Origin: Merluccius polli
Lineage: Eukaryota > Chordata > Actinopteri > Gadiformes > Merlucciidae
Reading direction: 5' to 3'
Assembly: GCA_030340625.1 (NCBI GenBank)
Contig: JAOPHQ010000569.1
Span: 1 to 64,000 of the forward strand
DNA length: 64,000 nucleotides
Positions 13,040-23,629 of the stretch are shown here, piece after piece; the first letter of the stretch is position 1, and each line of letters begins with the position of its first letter. The notes under the pieces are model-generated. The model did not search any database and was not told the DNA's origin. It saw only the letters and a list, made by a program, of their open reading frames with translations. Position numbers and translations under genes: made by a program.

Positions 13040-14101
13040 CATCACACTCTACATAGAGCTGCATGACCTACTTCAATTAAGCCACTGCAATTGAGTATAA
13101 ATTAGTTACTTTAGGGCCTTCAACAGGCGTGTGGTAAATTGACATGTGGAGCTAACATAGCGTAAAGATTGTGTTCAAGATGTTGAATGGCAGCCGGTGT
13201 ATTAACTCTGCAGGGGTGTCTAACGGGATGTGTATTGGCGGAGTTCAGAGTGCTTCCCTTCGTTAAAACTTGCGGCAATTAGTGAAAGCTTTCTGGGATC
13301 TTTTGTTCAGTGAATTGAGCCTGCAGGCCCGTACAGGACATCTGTAATCCAGGGCGAGTATGCAAAGGTTTGGAGACAAAGTTGGGGTGTTTTTGGCTTT
13401 AAAAAAAAAAAAAAGAAGAGATAACGCATGAGGAAAATACGTTTTAAAATTGAGTTTTTAAAGTCAATGGAAGGATATGAGGAGATATGTTAGGAAGCAT
13501 GTGAAAAAAATGCTGCCGTTTAAACTATGATGAAAACTATATTTTGTATATGAAAATGCGTTACACGATTAGGCTATAATAGTAGTAGGCCTAGATTAAA
13601 AATGTAAATTAATAAATCGTCAAACTGGAATTCAAAGGAAGGAGTATTTTAAGACCGAATGACTTCTTTAGACCAAATTTGATTGACCTCTCATGTTGAA
13701 TTTTTACTTACAAGCCAAACATAACTAAACAGATTAAAGGGTGGTTGAATAGGTTTAAATAAAATAAAAAATAGATATGAACTACCGTTGCATTGTGCAT
13801 TTCATGGCAGGAACATGCGTATTTTAGAGAAACTTTCCAGTGCACAAAAATAAAACTAAATACAGATCAACATGATATTGTTTCATGTGTAGGGCCTATA
13901 CCGTGCACGGTCGAGGCGCTCGCATCTGGAAGATCTCACACCTGTTGCAGGACACATTCAGTCTTACCTGTCCGCTGGATTAATTCAGTAGCCTGAGTCA
14001 TAATCTCATAATGCATATTAGGCCTATAGCTAATATTAAAGATTGTCCAGAATGCAAATCCAAAACAGGTAAAATAAAAGGACACATTTCACAAACCCGT
14101 G

Positions 14102-14141
14102 AAACCCTGACATCGCGACTATCTTCGCGATGTCAGGGTTT
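14102..14141. repeat. Perfect 17-bp inverted repeat
   Basis: The left arm AAACCCTGACATCGCGA (14102-14118) is the exact reverse complement of 14125-14141, with a 6-base loop CTATCT. It lies about 120 bp inside intron 1 from the inferred osr1 exon 1 donor. Confidence 0.97.
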
Positions 14142-14259
14142 ACATCTCTCTAACACGAATGTTTTAGGCGATTAGCCATTTCGACAACTTTTTTTCTTTT
14201 TTTTTTTACTTCATATCCCAACAGATGATATTTAAGTAAGCAAAAAAAATTCTCCTTAC

Positions 14260-14590
14260 CAAAAAAAAATAATGACCAGGATGTCTTTGCAAAGTTAGGC
14301 GTCCCGTTGAAAAGTTTCAATGGCTTTGGTAGGTTTCTGAACTGCTTCGGCACGCTTTCTGTTTCAGACCGGGACAGACGTGTGCATGACCGGTCCGACG
14401 GGACTGCAGAGTATATCACAGATAGACGTACAAGTAGGACTACGGACCACTGCGTTGCGCGCAGTAGAGGGACGACCTCAAATCTGTTATGCGGTCAGGA
14501 CTCAAACCTCCTCTTTAATGCAACCAAAGCCCTACACCCACATGCGCGTCACTCCGCCAGCCCCCACAGGCTACGCTTTCTGCAGGGATC
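14260..14590 (-). other. osr1: osr1 noncoding exon 1 (inferred)
   Basis: A GC-richer block ends on the minus strand at a good splice donor, G|GTAAGG (14260|14259). A TATAAAGG lies at the expected distance upstream of its other end. No long frame is open from a good start, consistent with the noncoding first exon known for vertebrate OSR1 genes. The 5' end at about 14590 is estimated from the TATA box only. Confidence 0.55.
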
Positions 14591-14615
14591 TCCTGGTTGC
14601 TCCGCGCCATACGAT

Positions 14616-14623
14616 CCTTTATA
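14616..14623 (-). promoter_or_regulatory. TATA box, candidate osr1 promoter
   Basis: The minus strand reads TATAAAGG (14623-14616). A start site about 25-30 bp downstream would fall near 14590 and lead into the inferred noncoding exon with donor at 14260. No transcript evidence is available. Confidence 0.5.
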
Positions 14624-14751
14624 GTTGACTTCTCTAGTAATGCAAATGGATAAGCCATCTTCGGTTTACGCGCCACATGTTTTAGGCCTATAAAACAACC
14701 TCAGTCAGATTGGCTGTTTACATATCCAAATGTCTTGCGGTCTCTGATCAA

Positions 14752-14878
<127 letters not shown>

Positions 14879-14889
14879 TATTTTATTCT

Positions 14890-16061
14890 ATACCACAGCA
14901 CTGGTAGGCTAACGAGGAGAGCGGCGTCGGACTCTGTGATTTAAAACAATAGGCTATATTATTATAGTAGATCATATTATTATATTAATTAAACTATGAT
15001 AATAACATTACAATATTAATACATTAATAATGTAGTATAATTATGGGTTGTGTATATGTATTATGTGTCATTATTTATTAATTATTATTAGTAGGCCTAT
15101 TATTATCAGTTATTCCTATTATTAGAAGTATAGGCCTCGTAATTGGAGTATATTAGAATTATTGTTTAGTAACAGTGGTGTAGGCTACAATTGGTGTAGG
15201 CCTACTTCTTAATAATAATAATAATAGCCTAATAATAATAATAATTATTATTATTATTATTATTTGAATTTATTGAAGTGATCTGTAAGGAAAATATATA
15301 GCACATTATAATTATAATACTTTTTTTAGGAATCATTTTTAGTAATCATTAGGCCTGCATAACCAAACCTAAAAGTTGGGTGTTAGGCTTGGCCTATTTA
15401 TGATGCCATATAGGTCCACTGTTTGACTCGAGGGATGTTTTGAGAGCTGGGCCGTTGTAATATTTCAACCTCACAGCTGCCCTTCAGGTCTGTTAAGGCC
15501 TATATCTGCCCCCTATTGGCGAAATGCCTTTTCAACCCGATTTGAACCGTTTTTCATTCATCTCAACTGTTGGGATGTCGGCATCGCATTACTGTAAACC
15601 ACTTGTCCTCAAGGGTTACACTCGGACTATGCAATGGGCCTACACAAACATACCTTTTCGATAGCTCTGTGATTATTTGTGTGTTTAAGCACAACTGCGA
15701 TTTCAGTCATGGAGAGCCCTGGTCATAAAGCAAACCAATATGCTTCTGCAAACTAGGTGGGAGTCTGCAAACCATTCGACTGACAATATTTAAGGGGATT
15801 ACATTGGCGGAACTATTATTATTTTATGAGAAAACCTGCCAGAATATGTTAACACTGACTGGATGTGAGTAGGCTACCCGACCAAGTTTTATGAGCGCAA
15901 CCATAAGTGAATCATAGATGTTGCCACAGAAGCCTGTCAGCGTGTGTGTGTCTGTGTGTGCGTGTGCGTGCGTGTAGTCAAAACACTGGGCAACGGAAAA
16001 CTATCTGTCCAGAATAGTCTTACTAATGTAGGCCTAGATTGTTAGGATATTGTTAGATAGG

Positions 16062-16129
<68 letters not shown>

Positions 16130-16490
16130 AATAAAGGCCTACACGATTGCATAACCCCGCATGCATACGGATCTACCCTTTGAAGGTAGCCTAAGCGAAA
16201 AAGGTAGAAACACGTGGTCACGCCCACATCAATTCCCGCCTCGAACGGTCCGTCAAGAAGATGACCGCTGGTCCCGCTCTGAAACCATGTTTGCACTGTG
16301 TAAACATGGGTTCAGAGCGGGACCAGCGGTCATCTTGGTGTGTAAATTGCACACCATTACACGTGTTGGAAAAGCTACTTACGCCACGCCAGCTAGGCCT
16401 TTTAATAGGCCAAACATTATAACCCACAACCATATTGTCCGCAACCTGCAGGACGTTGAGAAAGTAGGGCAAGAAAAAAGAGAGGATTGT
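14890..16490. other. AT-rich upstream region, no gene
   Basis: This region is very AT-rich, with many TAATAAT runs (14950-15340), (TA)n at 16063-16099, (GA)n at 16100-16126, and a long quasi-palindrome at 16258-16336. The palindromic word TAGGCCTA and close variants recur unusually often. A unique, less AT-rich stretch (about 15410-15780) could be promoter-proximal regulatory DNA of osr1. Confidence 0.45.
16258..16336. repeat. 35-bp near-perfect inverted repeat (hairpin)
   Basis: The arm 16258-16292 (AAGATGACCGCTGGTCCCGC onward) and the arm 16302-16336 are reverse complements at 34 of 35 positions, with a 9-base loop GCACTGTGT. A transcript of either strand would fold into a pre-miRNA-sized hairpin. 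No mobile-element ends flank it. Confidence 0.97.
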
Positions 16491-16640
16491 ACAGGAGGAT
16501 GTAGTGTAGCGGCTCGACTCCCTCCCATCTGAAAGGCATTGGGTTCAATCCTCCATGTCCTTAACCTACGGCATCATTGATCAAGATGCCTAATCCCATG
16601 GGCCTACTTAGTCAAAAAGAATAGAAAAGCAAAAAGTAAT
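16490..16640 (+). mobile_element. tRNA-derived SINE-like sequence
   Basis: A tRNA-like head (about 16493-16555) has a polymerase III B-box match GGTTCAATCC at 16542-16551 and a degenerate A-box near GTGTAGCGGC. A body without coding content follows. The arm pairing of a true tRNA is incomplete, so I call a SINE head rather than a tRNA gene. Confidence 0.5.
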
Positions 16641-17433
16641 GTTTAGGTGTTCGCTTGAATATTTGTTTGTAATGTGACTTGATTTTAACAGCTTATATCC
16701 ATAATCTTTCAGAATCGCCAAAAGCATATAGCCTAAATAAAACTGATGCTTCTTCGTCTTGTGACAATTCAAAATTATCAATAGGCCTATGGTTTCTAGT
16801 CAATACATGGCCTATGACAATAGTAGATGATGAGGCTCGACAGTTATGGTTTTCTACAAATGATGACAGAAAAACACAATAATTACAATACAGTTACCCA
16901 ATATATAACATCACACTTAACAATTAGGTACCTAACAAAAAAATAATATTAGTAGGCTATTCTAACCAAGGGAGTGAGGGGTAGGCCTACCACTGCTGAA
17001 ATTATTATATATTAGGCTACTATTACTACTTATTACTATATTAAGTAGTACTACTACATAACAGAGAAACATTAATTTAACAATTACATAACATAAGAAA
17101 TTCAACATTCTAGATTAGGTTATAACGGTTTTGAATTTCCTTAAGAGATACAATGAACAAATCATGTGCACTGTGCACTTACAATTATAGCATTTACCAA
17201 GATATACTGGCCATTCAATCACATTTGATCTACAAATAACCATTAAAGTACAGCAACATATAAAGAAAGCAATAGTAAAGTCACTTATCACGCACAACCA
17301 TAGGTGTGTATCTGAATCACAGGGACAGAGGGCCGTCACATGTGGATCATATTGCTGCCAGACAGAACAAAGGAAACAGGCAGTACATATAGAGTAGACC
17401 TTTGCTTAGAAGTGAGTGAGATCAGGTGAGAAT

Positions 17434-19021
17434 TAGGGCTGGTTAAAAATAATTGATTTATCGATTTTGGATCAATTTCATTTTAATTTTGCAATATCGA
17501 TTCATAGGGCATGAGATCGATTTTTCCCCATGAAGTTAACCCCAGTAGTCTCGTGCGTGATGCAGCAGTGGCGCGTTTACGTCCAGTTAACATTCATTTA
17601 TTCATTAATTCAAGCGCACAACGCGCAAGATGCCTGACACAGGTAAAACTCCGATAAACAAACCGTCCCAACTTAAGTCTGACGTCTGGAACCATTTTGG
17701 ATTTAAAACAACAAAGGACAAAGAGGATAAAAGCTAAAGGCCGCAGTATACTCGCCGTTCCCAAGCTGTCGCGCGCCATTGTGACGTCAAAATGACGTAG
17801 ATCTCGCCGGCGCGACAGGATTTTGGCCCGTTCGCGCCGTGTCGCGCACCTCTCTTTTTTTTTTCAGCGGCGCGCGACAAAGCGGAAACAAACACGGACG
17901 AGTTCGAAGGCACATTGTAATGCGCCTTATTGCTAAGGCTTCTTTCTTTATAAGTTCTGTTTTATTGTGTGGTGTAGGCCTATATTCTTTGGCTAATAAA
18001 CCGTGGTTTTACGTAAGCGCTGTCTACTGTTGTTGTGGTCAAAGACGAGTGGAATTACGTGGCTGAAAAACTATCTCAAAGCGGCATTAAGTTATAAAAT
18101 AAAAGTATATAAGATAATCACTAAGTTATTAAGATGAATGCTTACAAACACTATTCATATGAGAACTGCTGCCATACACTAGAATGTTGATGGCTGACCA
18201 GGTGGGGCAGTGATGTAGAATAATAGCAGTGTAAAGTAATAGACATAATGCTGTATACTGAGAGACATCCCGGTGAACTATTCTAATTAAGACACAGGGG
18301 TGCCAGTATTAGCATATCTCTTCTTCTACTGCGTAGAAATAGCAGAGTCGGTAGCCTTTCCTCAGTGGCGCCACCTCTGTTCAGGAGAAGACTGCAACTA
18401 CTGTCGCGGCCACCAGCGCGAGTATAAATAGTTACCGTGCTCCTGTGACGTCACATTGTCGCGCGACAGCTTGGGAACGGCGAGTATACTGCGGCCTTAA
18501 GTAGTTTGCAAGATCTGCTAAGCGGAGCTCAGTTACTGTAGAAATACTACAAACCTCAGAAACCACTTGACAAGGTATCACACTACGCTAACGTTAGCTT
18601 CCGACAACAAGCCGTCCGGGGCAAAACAAAAGAAACTGATGGAATCACTAACATTACCCGCCGATTCTCCGCGGGTCATAAAGATAACAGAGGCCATCGC
18701 AACTTTTGTTTGCAATTTGCGCCTGTACTCAGTAGTGGAAAATGAAGGCTTCAAGTGGCTCGTTCAGGTGCTCGATCCACACTATGTTATGGTGCAACGT
18801 AAACATCTGACTGACAGTTATCCCCATGATGTATATATGTGTGAAAAACGACATCCGTCCAATTTAAACTGTCCTTTTGTTTTATTTATTTTGTAAAACA
18901 GTTGAGCCATTTTCATTATTTAAGAGCAGATTGAATTGAATCGAATTGTGATTAATCGATTCAGGACCTTATGAATCGAAATCGAATCGATTTAGGAAAT
19001 TGGCCATAATACCCAGCCCTA
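17434..19021. mobile_element. hAT element with BED-finger transposase remnant, nested in LTR
   Basis: It is bounded by TAGGCTGG-type ends (TAGGGCTGG at 17434; CCAGCCCTA ending 19021) and an exact 8-bp duplication GTGAGAAT (17426-17433 and 19022-19029), diagnostic of hAT. On the plus strand from about 17631 the sequence reads a BED-like start (SDVWNHFGFKTTKDKE). After the nested Harbinger it resumes with NTTNLRNHLTRYHTTL and a short transposase segment ending in LDPHYVMVQRKHL. Stops interrupt it and most of the catalytic region is deleted, so it is non-autonomous. Confidence 0.88.
17738..18497. mobile_element. Harbinger-type element nested in the hAT
   Basis: Perfect 38-bp terminal inverted repeats begin AGGCCGCAGTATACTCGCCG (17738-17775 and 18460-18497). 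A TAA duplication lies on each side (17735-17737 and 18498-18500), which fits the TWA target of PIF/Harbinger. No transposase is encoded in the 760 bp. It interrupts the BED region of the surrounding hAT, so it inserted later. Confidence 0.82.
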
Positions 19022-19129
19022 GTGAGAATAGCTGGATCCACACCACGGAAGTAGGCAGAGGGTTGCTAGGTAGTATGGCTCTATTCTACAGCCGCCCCCA
19101 AATCCTATAGGGATTGGCACTCCCAAGAG

Positions 19130-21710
19130 TCATACTAGGAAGTGTGATCTGAGGGGGTCATCAGGGATTGCAGGAAGCTTAACCAGCCGGGAAACTGGGC
19201 GGACATAGGACTTATTCCCTACCATCACTTCAGCCGTCCTGACATGGCCATCCTTACTTGGCAACACCTTTATAATGCGACCAACAAACCATAGAGCCCT
19301 CAGGAGTTGCGGATCCATGATCATAACAACTGTATTAACTTGTATATCCTCCTTGTGGGTTTGCCACTTCTGCCTGCCTTGAACATGGGGAAGATAACGC
19401 TTGATGAAATGAGACCAGAAGTGACCAGAAGTCGGCCAACACTTGGCTATGATGCCACTGCCGGTGACTGAGGAGTTCAGAGGTCGGAAGAGACCAGAGG
19501 CAGAGAGGAGTCTCGCCGCCCCATCAGAAGAAGATTGGGGTCACAGGGTCAGGATCTGCAATATCCACGGAGACATAGCCAAGAGTCTTGGAGTTGAGGA
19601 TATTTTCAACCTCTATCAACAGAGTGTACAGGACTTCTGCAGTGACTAGTTTGGCACAGAGGTAGCCATGCAAGGCCTGTTTGACAGAAATAATTTCCCA
19701 TTCCCAGATTCCTCATATATGAGAGGCATGTGGGGGGTTGAAACGAAATCAAGTCCTTTGTTTCTCAAGTAGAACTTGGAGGGATGGACTAAGTGCTGTT
19801 AAAGCCTCCCTTTCAGTGTGACATCCAAGCTTAAAATTATATAGTCTAAAACAATCCATTCCAGTTGAATAAAAGCAGGTTTGCGCAGCTGGAGACGAGT
19901 TATTGGAAGGTCTGCCATCCTAGGAACAACTGGCTTTGCATGCCACCATTGGCACTGAACACAACCACGTTGGTATTTCCTTATTGCCTCTCTCCCTCTC
20001 AAACTCCAGAACCGCCTCGGAGCTCAGCGTATAACCTTTCACGACCAGGGTGTTTCAACCTTTCATCATACTCCTGAATGAGCAGCTTAGACACTGGATG
20101 TTTGGGCTCGAGGACAATGGGATGAATGGCATCAGCTTCCGATTCACTCTGCCGCGGCCTTCCTCCAGCACAAATAAGGAGAGTGTCTGGACAGACTTCT
20201 GGTTAAAGGGTGAGTAGATGACTGGTTGACAGTAGGGGTCTCTGAGCCTTGAGATGGGCACAATCTTCTCCAAAGATATCTCTGTCTGTGCCTGTCTCAC
20301 AGCCGCTGAATCAGGACCTTCGCTTTGGTGGTGTAAGGGATAAGGTACCCTATGGGGTCATAAAGGCTGGCAAGGACATGGTAAACTGGTGGTACTGCAT
20401 TGTTGTGGTGGATGATTCTGTTGCCTGACCTCTCTAACCAAGGCAATCTGTTTGGCAGTTCCACTGGAGCCCAATAGTACATTATGTGGGGAGCATAGTG
20501 TTTTTGGAGAGCCAGAACTTGCTGTTCTCAGATCTTGCATCATGTGGTAAGTGCCTGATGACCATTAGGTCATTACTGGCCCACTGACAAATGTTGAAAC
20601 CTCCAGAAGACAGAATTGACCTCAGCTGATCAAGAGTTTGTTGGGCCTGTGGGGAAGCTTTGAAGGCAGTTGTCAATGTAGAATCCACTTTGCACTGAAT
20701 GACACACTGGATCATTCGGCTGAGTATGACTTTCAATGTGCCTTTGAAGGGTTATCCCATCTAGGTTGGCAACGGGACTCCATCTTCAGCAGGGGGTGCT
20801 ACAGCTCCTCTGGAGGAGGGCAAGGATCTGGCTGTAAGGGAAGGAGAGAATGAGAAGATGTGGGCTGATGAGAGACTGGAGGATGAGATTGCCTCGAAGG
20901 ATGGGAAAGTGAAGGATTAGATGAAACCAGCTGAGGATGAGGGATTGGAAGATGCGAAGGCATGGAGGAATGGGAGGCCAAAGGATGAGAAGACACAGGC
21001 CGGTGAAGAACTGGATAATGCGAGGAGATCAGTTGGTGATGGGCTGAAGGAGGTGGGTGATCTTGTGGGTAGGAGGGAAATGGGGGCTAACTGTGTGGGC
21101 TTTGACACTACATTTTCCCTTTGGGAGTTTCTGGGCTGGGCCAAAGCTACTGCTGCAGGTTCATGGCAGATAGCTGGTGGGACTGGGGGTAACCCAACTG
21201 CATTCTGATTTGGTTCACAAGAGTAATCGTCTAATGGTGGGTACAATACATTTCGGTGACTGGTCAAGGAGGAGTAGCTGCTTCCTGGGCTGGAAGCTTC
21301 GTGTCGCTCCATGAGGCGCTGGAATATCTGTCCTTGCTGCTTTACCATTTTCACCATTTCAAATAGCTGTCTAGTTATTTCAGCTTGGCTGAGTTCTGGA
21401 ACGCCGTCTTGCTCTCTGGTAGCAAATATCGAAGGCGGTTGGGTTCCACTAGTGCTAGTGAGGGGTCAACTGTGGTCAGGGTGCTCAGAATAATCTCCCT
21501 CACCATCTCCTCCATGCTCTTCCTGTTGGCACTCATCTGGGCCATGTGGGCATTTTGCATTTGTAGCTCTATCTCCATAGCCAACTTCATAGTCCTCTAA
21601 GCACTGAGATAGGCCGGTTTGGCATCGAGGATGGAGAGCTCCATGGGTTACAGTTGACTTCCATTCAGCCATGACAATGTTCATGGATCCAGGCTCGAAG
21701 GACCACATAA
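19130..21710 (-). pseudogene. BEL/Pao retrotransposon gag-pol, decayed
   Basis: These are fragments in several frames on the minus strand. A gag-like coiled segment (21590-21375, MKLAMEIELQMQNAHMAQ) and a Pro/Ser-rich region (21357-20917) come first. A reverse-transcriptase C-terminal part follows with GGFNICQWASN (about 20610-20580) and YHVLASLYDPIGYLIPYT (20385-20330), both typical of Pao polymerases. An integrase zinc-binding part (CVQCQWWHAKPVVPRMADLP, about 19960-19900) and a C-terminal tail with DGHVRTAEV and YVRPVSRLVKLP (19324-19130) complete the order. Frameshifts and deletions, including the RT catalytic core, make it inactive. Two LTRs flank it. Confidence 0.85.
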
Positions 21711-21837
21711 AGAATTTGTTTCTAGGATTGGTTCACAGGACATTGAGCATCACCATGGTACATCTTTAAGAATGTAGGAGGGACAACTGATGTTTCCGTT
21801 TAAGCCATTTATTGTCACTATGCACACATGTAGAGCA

Positions 21838-22411
21838 ATAGGAGATGATGAGGACTTGATGGTTATGGTTTTCTACAAATTATGACAGAAAAACAAGAAT
21901 TACAATACAGTTAACCAATGTAACATCACACTTAACAATTAAGTACCCAACAAACAATTAATATTAGTACTCTAACCAAGGCCTACCACTGCTAGTGGTA
22001 GGCCCCGAGTACTACATAACAGAGAAATATTAATTTAACAATTACATAACATAAGAAACTCAACATTCTAGATTTGGTTATAAGGGTTTTGCATTTCCTT
22101 AAGAGCTACAATTAACAAATTAACTGCACACTTACACACAATATTATATCTGTAGTCTCAAGTCAAACAGGCAAGATGACAATTATAGCATTTACCAAGA
22201 TATACTGGTCAAGCATTCAATCACATCTGATCTACAAATAACCATTAAAGTACAGCAACGTATGAAGAAAGCAGTAAACTCACTTTATCATGCACAACCA
22301 TAGGTGTGTATCTGAATCATAGGGACAGAGGGCCCTCACATGTGGATCGTATTGCTGCCAGCCAGAACAAAGGAAATGGGTGGGTGCTGGGTAGTAAGGC
22401 TCTATTCTACA
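21838..22411 (-). mobile_element. 5' LTR of BEL/Pao element
   Basis: Homologous to the LTR at 16820-19090. On the minus strand it starts TGTAGAATAGAGCC at 22411. The left limit is where similarity begins and the true end may extend to about 21790. It contains an 11-bp palindrome (21980-22004) that the other LTR lacks. Confidence 0.75.
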
Positions 22412-23510
22412 GATGTATTTTTGGAAATAGATATGCAGCAAATAATGGTAGGCTTTAAACACTGACCTTGGTCTTTGTAACTGGGGCCAATTGAGCCATT
22501 ATAGGCCTTGGAGTTAATTTCAGGCATATCCTTAGGCATAGCCTTTTCCATGGTTTAAGTATATGTAGATAGCTTAGACTAATTAAAAACCATGAAATCT
22601 ATAGACATATTTTGGCCAGGAAAACGAAATTTGGGATGTATGGGTTTGCACAACAAGGGTTTGTGAGGTTTACAGGAAATAATCTCCATCAGCAAATCAG
22701 CACACACCAGCAAAACAGTACCCCCTAGTGTTAAGATTGTACCATCGCAACATAAACAGCATTCCATTGGTTTTGTCAATGTTTCAGTGAAATGTGGCAG
22801 ATATGTCTATGACTCCATGTCTATGAATCCTTTATGTGTGTGCATGTCTGTCTACTTGTACGTGCATGTTTGTAAATGTACATGTGCATATAGGCTATGT
22901 GTGCATGGGTTTTATAGATAAATATATACATAACAGTGACCACCATGAAGATACCGCATGAATGTATAATTGTCTGTGCAAATTTTAAGCACTACTAGAA
23001 AAAAGAGAATGAGTTGTCAACCAGCCATTTTCCATCATTGGCAGTAAAGGGTCCTGTTTCTTTGCAAATTAATTTGACTCTGTATCAAGCATAACCAATG
23101 TAACTGAATCAAAAGCTATGAAATGTGAAACCTCGCCTTCAACTTAAAAACACAGAAAATGTTTAAACAGAAAACTCAATTGATTTGAAACAGTGGCGTG
23201 TCACATTACCATGTTGTAATAGAAGTGGGATGTTCCACACAGACCTCCATATTATCCTAATAAACATTGCATAGGTAAAAAAAAAAAGTACAGGCTACTT
23301 TACTGGATTTCAATAAAATAAAGACAGATGGAGGCAGTGTGGAAAGTGCACTGTAAAAAATAAATACATGAAAATCCTGTCATCATCTGGTCCTGTATCA
23401 ATAAATTCCCTACCCCACCGGACCAGTAGATTTTTTTTGTTGTTGCCACGTTCAAAATCTGACAACAATACTCTGGCAACTAATATGTTATTTCTCTCAA
23501 GAGTCCTCTT

Positions 23511-23629
23511 ACCACCACCACCACCAACACCACCATGGCCACCACCACCATCATCACCACCTCCACCACCACCACCACAACCAATTCCACCACCACCTCC
23601 ACCACCACCACCACCACCACCACCACCAC
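23511..23629. repeat. Imperfect (CCA)n trinucleotide repeat
   Basis: About 120 bp of CCA/CCT triplets. It is open in several frames (Pro-, His- or Gly-rich), which reflects composition and not a gene. Confidence 0.95.

Larger units (their letters stand above)
10138..14259 (-). other. osr1 intron 1 (inferred)
   Basis: This intron is inferred to run from donor GGTAAGG at 14260-14254 to the acceptor at about 10137. It contains several large simple repeats (10140-10206, 11124-11194, 12674-12720, 12753-12831, 12970-13034), a perfect 17-bp palindrome (14102-14141), and unique, balanced-composition stretches at about 12030-12330, 12840-12960 and 13180-13390 that are candidate regulatory DNA. No other gene is seen inside it. 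Confidence 0.6.
16790..19090 (-). mobile_element. 3' LTR of BEL/Pao element (split by a hAT insertion)
   Basis: The segments 16820-17433 and 19030-19090 together align with 21838-22411, sharing blocks such as CATAACAGAGAAA, AGATATACTGG and GGTGTGTATCTGAATCA. On the minus strand the LTR starts TGTAGAATAGAGCC at 19090, preceded by a purine-rich tract (about 19091-19106) that fits a polypurine tract. The far end (about 16790) is diffuse. Confidence 0.75.

Noticed and set aside
16493..16555. A functional tRNA gene
   Set aside because: The B box is good, but acceptor and anticodon arms do not pair convincingly. A SINE head is the better reading.
22579..22779. 66-residue minus-strand open frame
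   Set aside because: No recognisable domain, no repeat relation and no splice context; likely chance.
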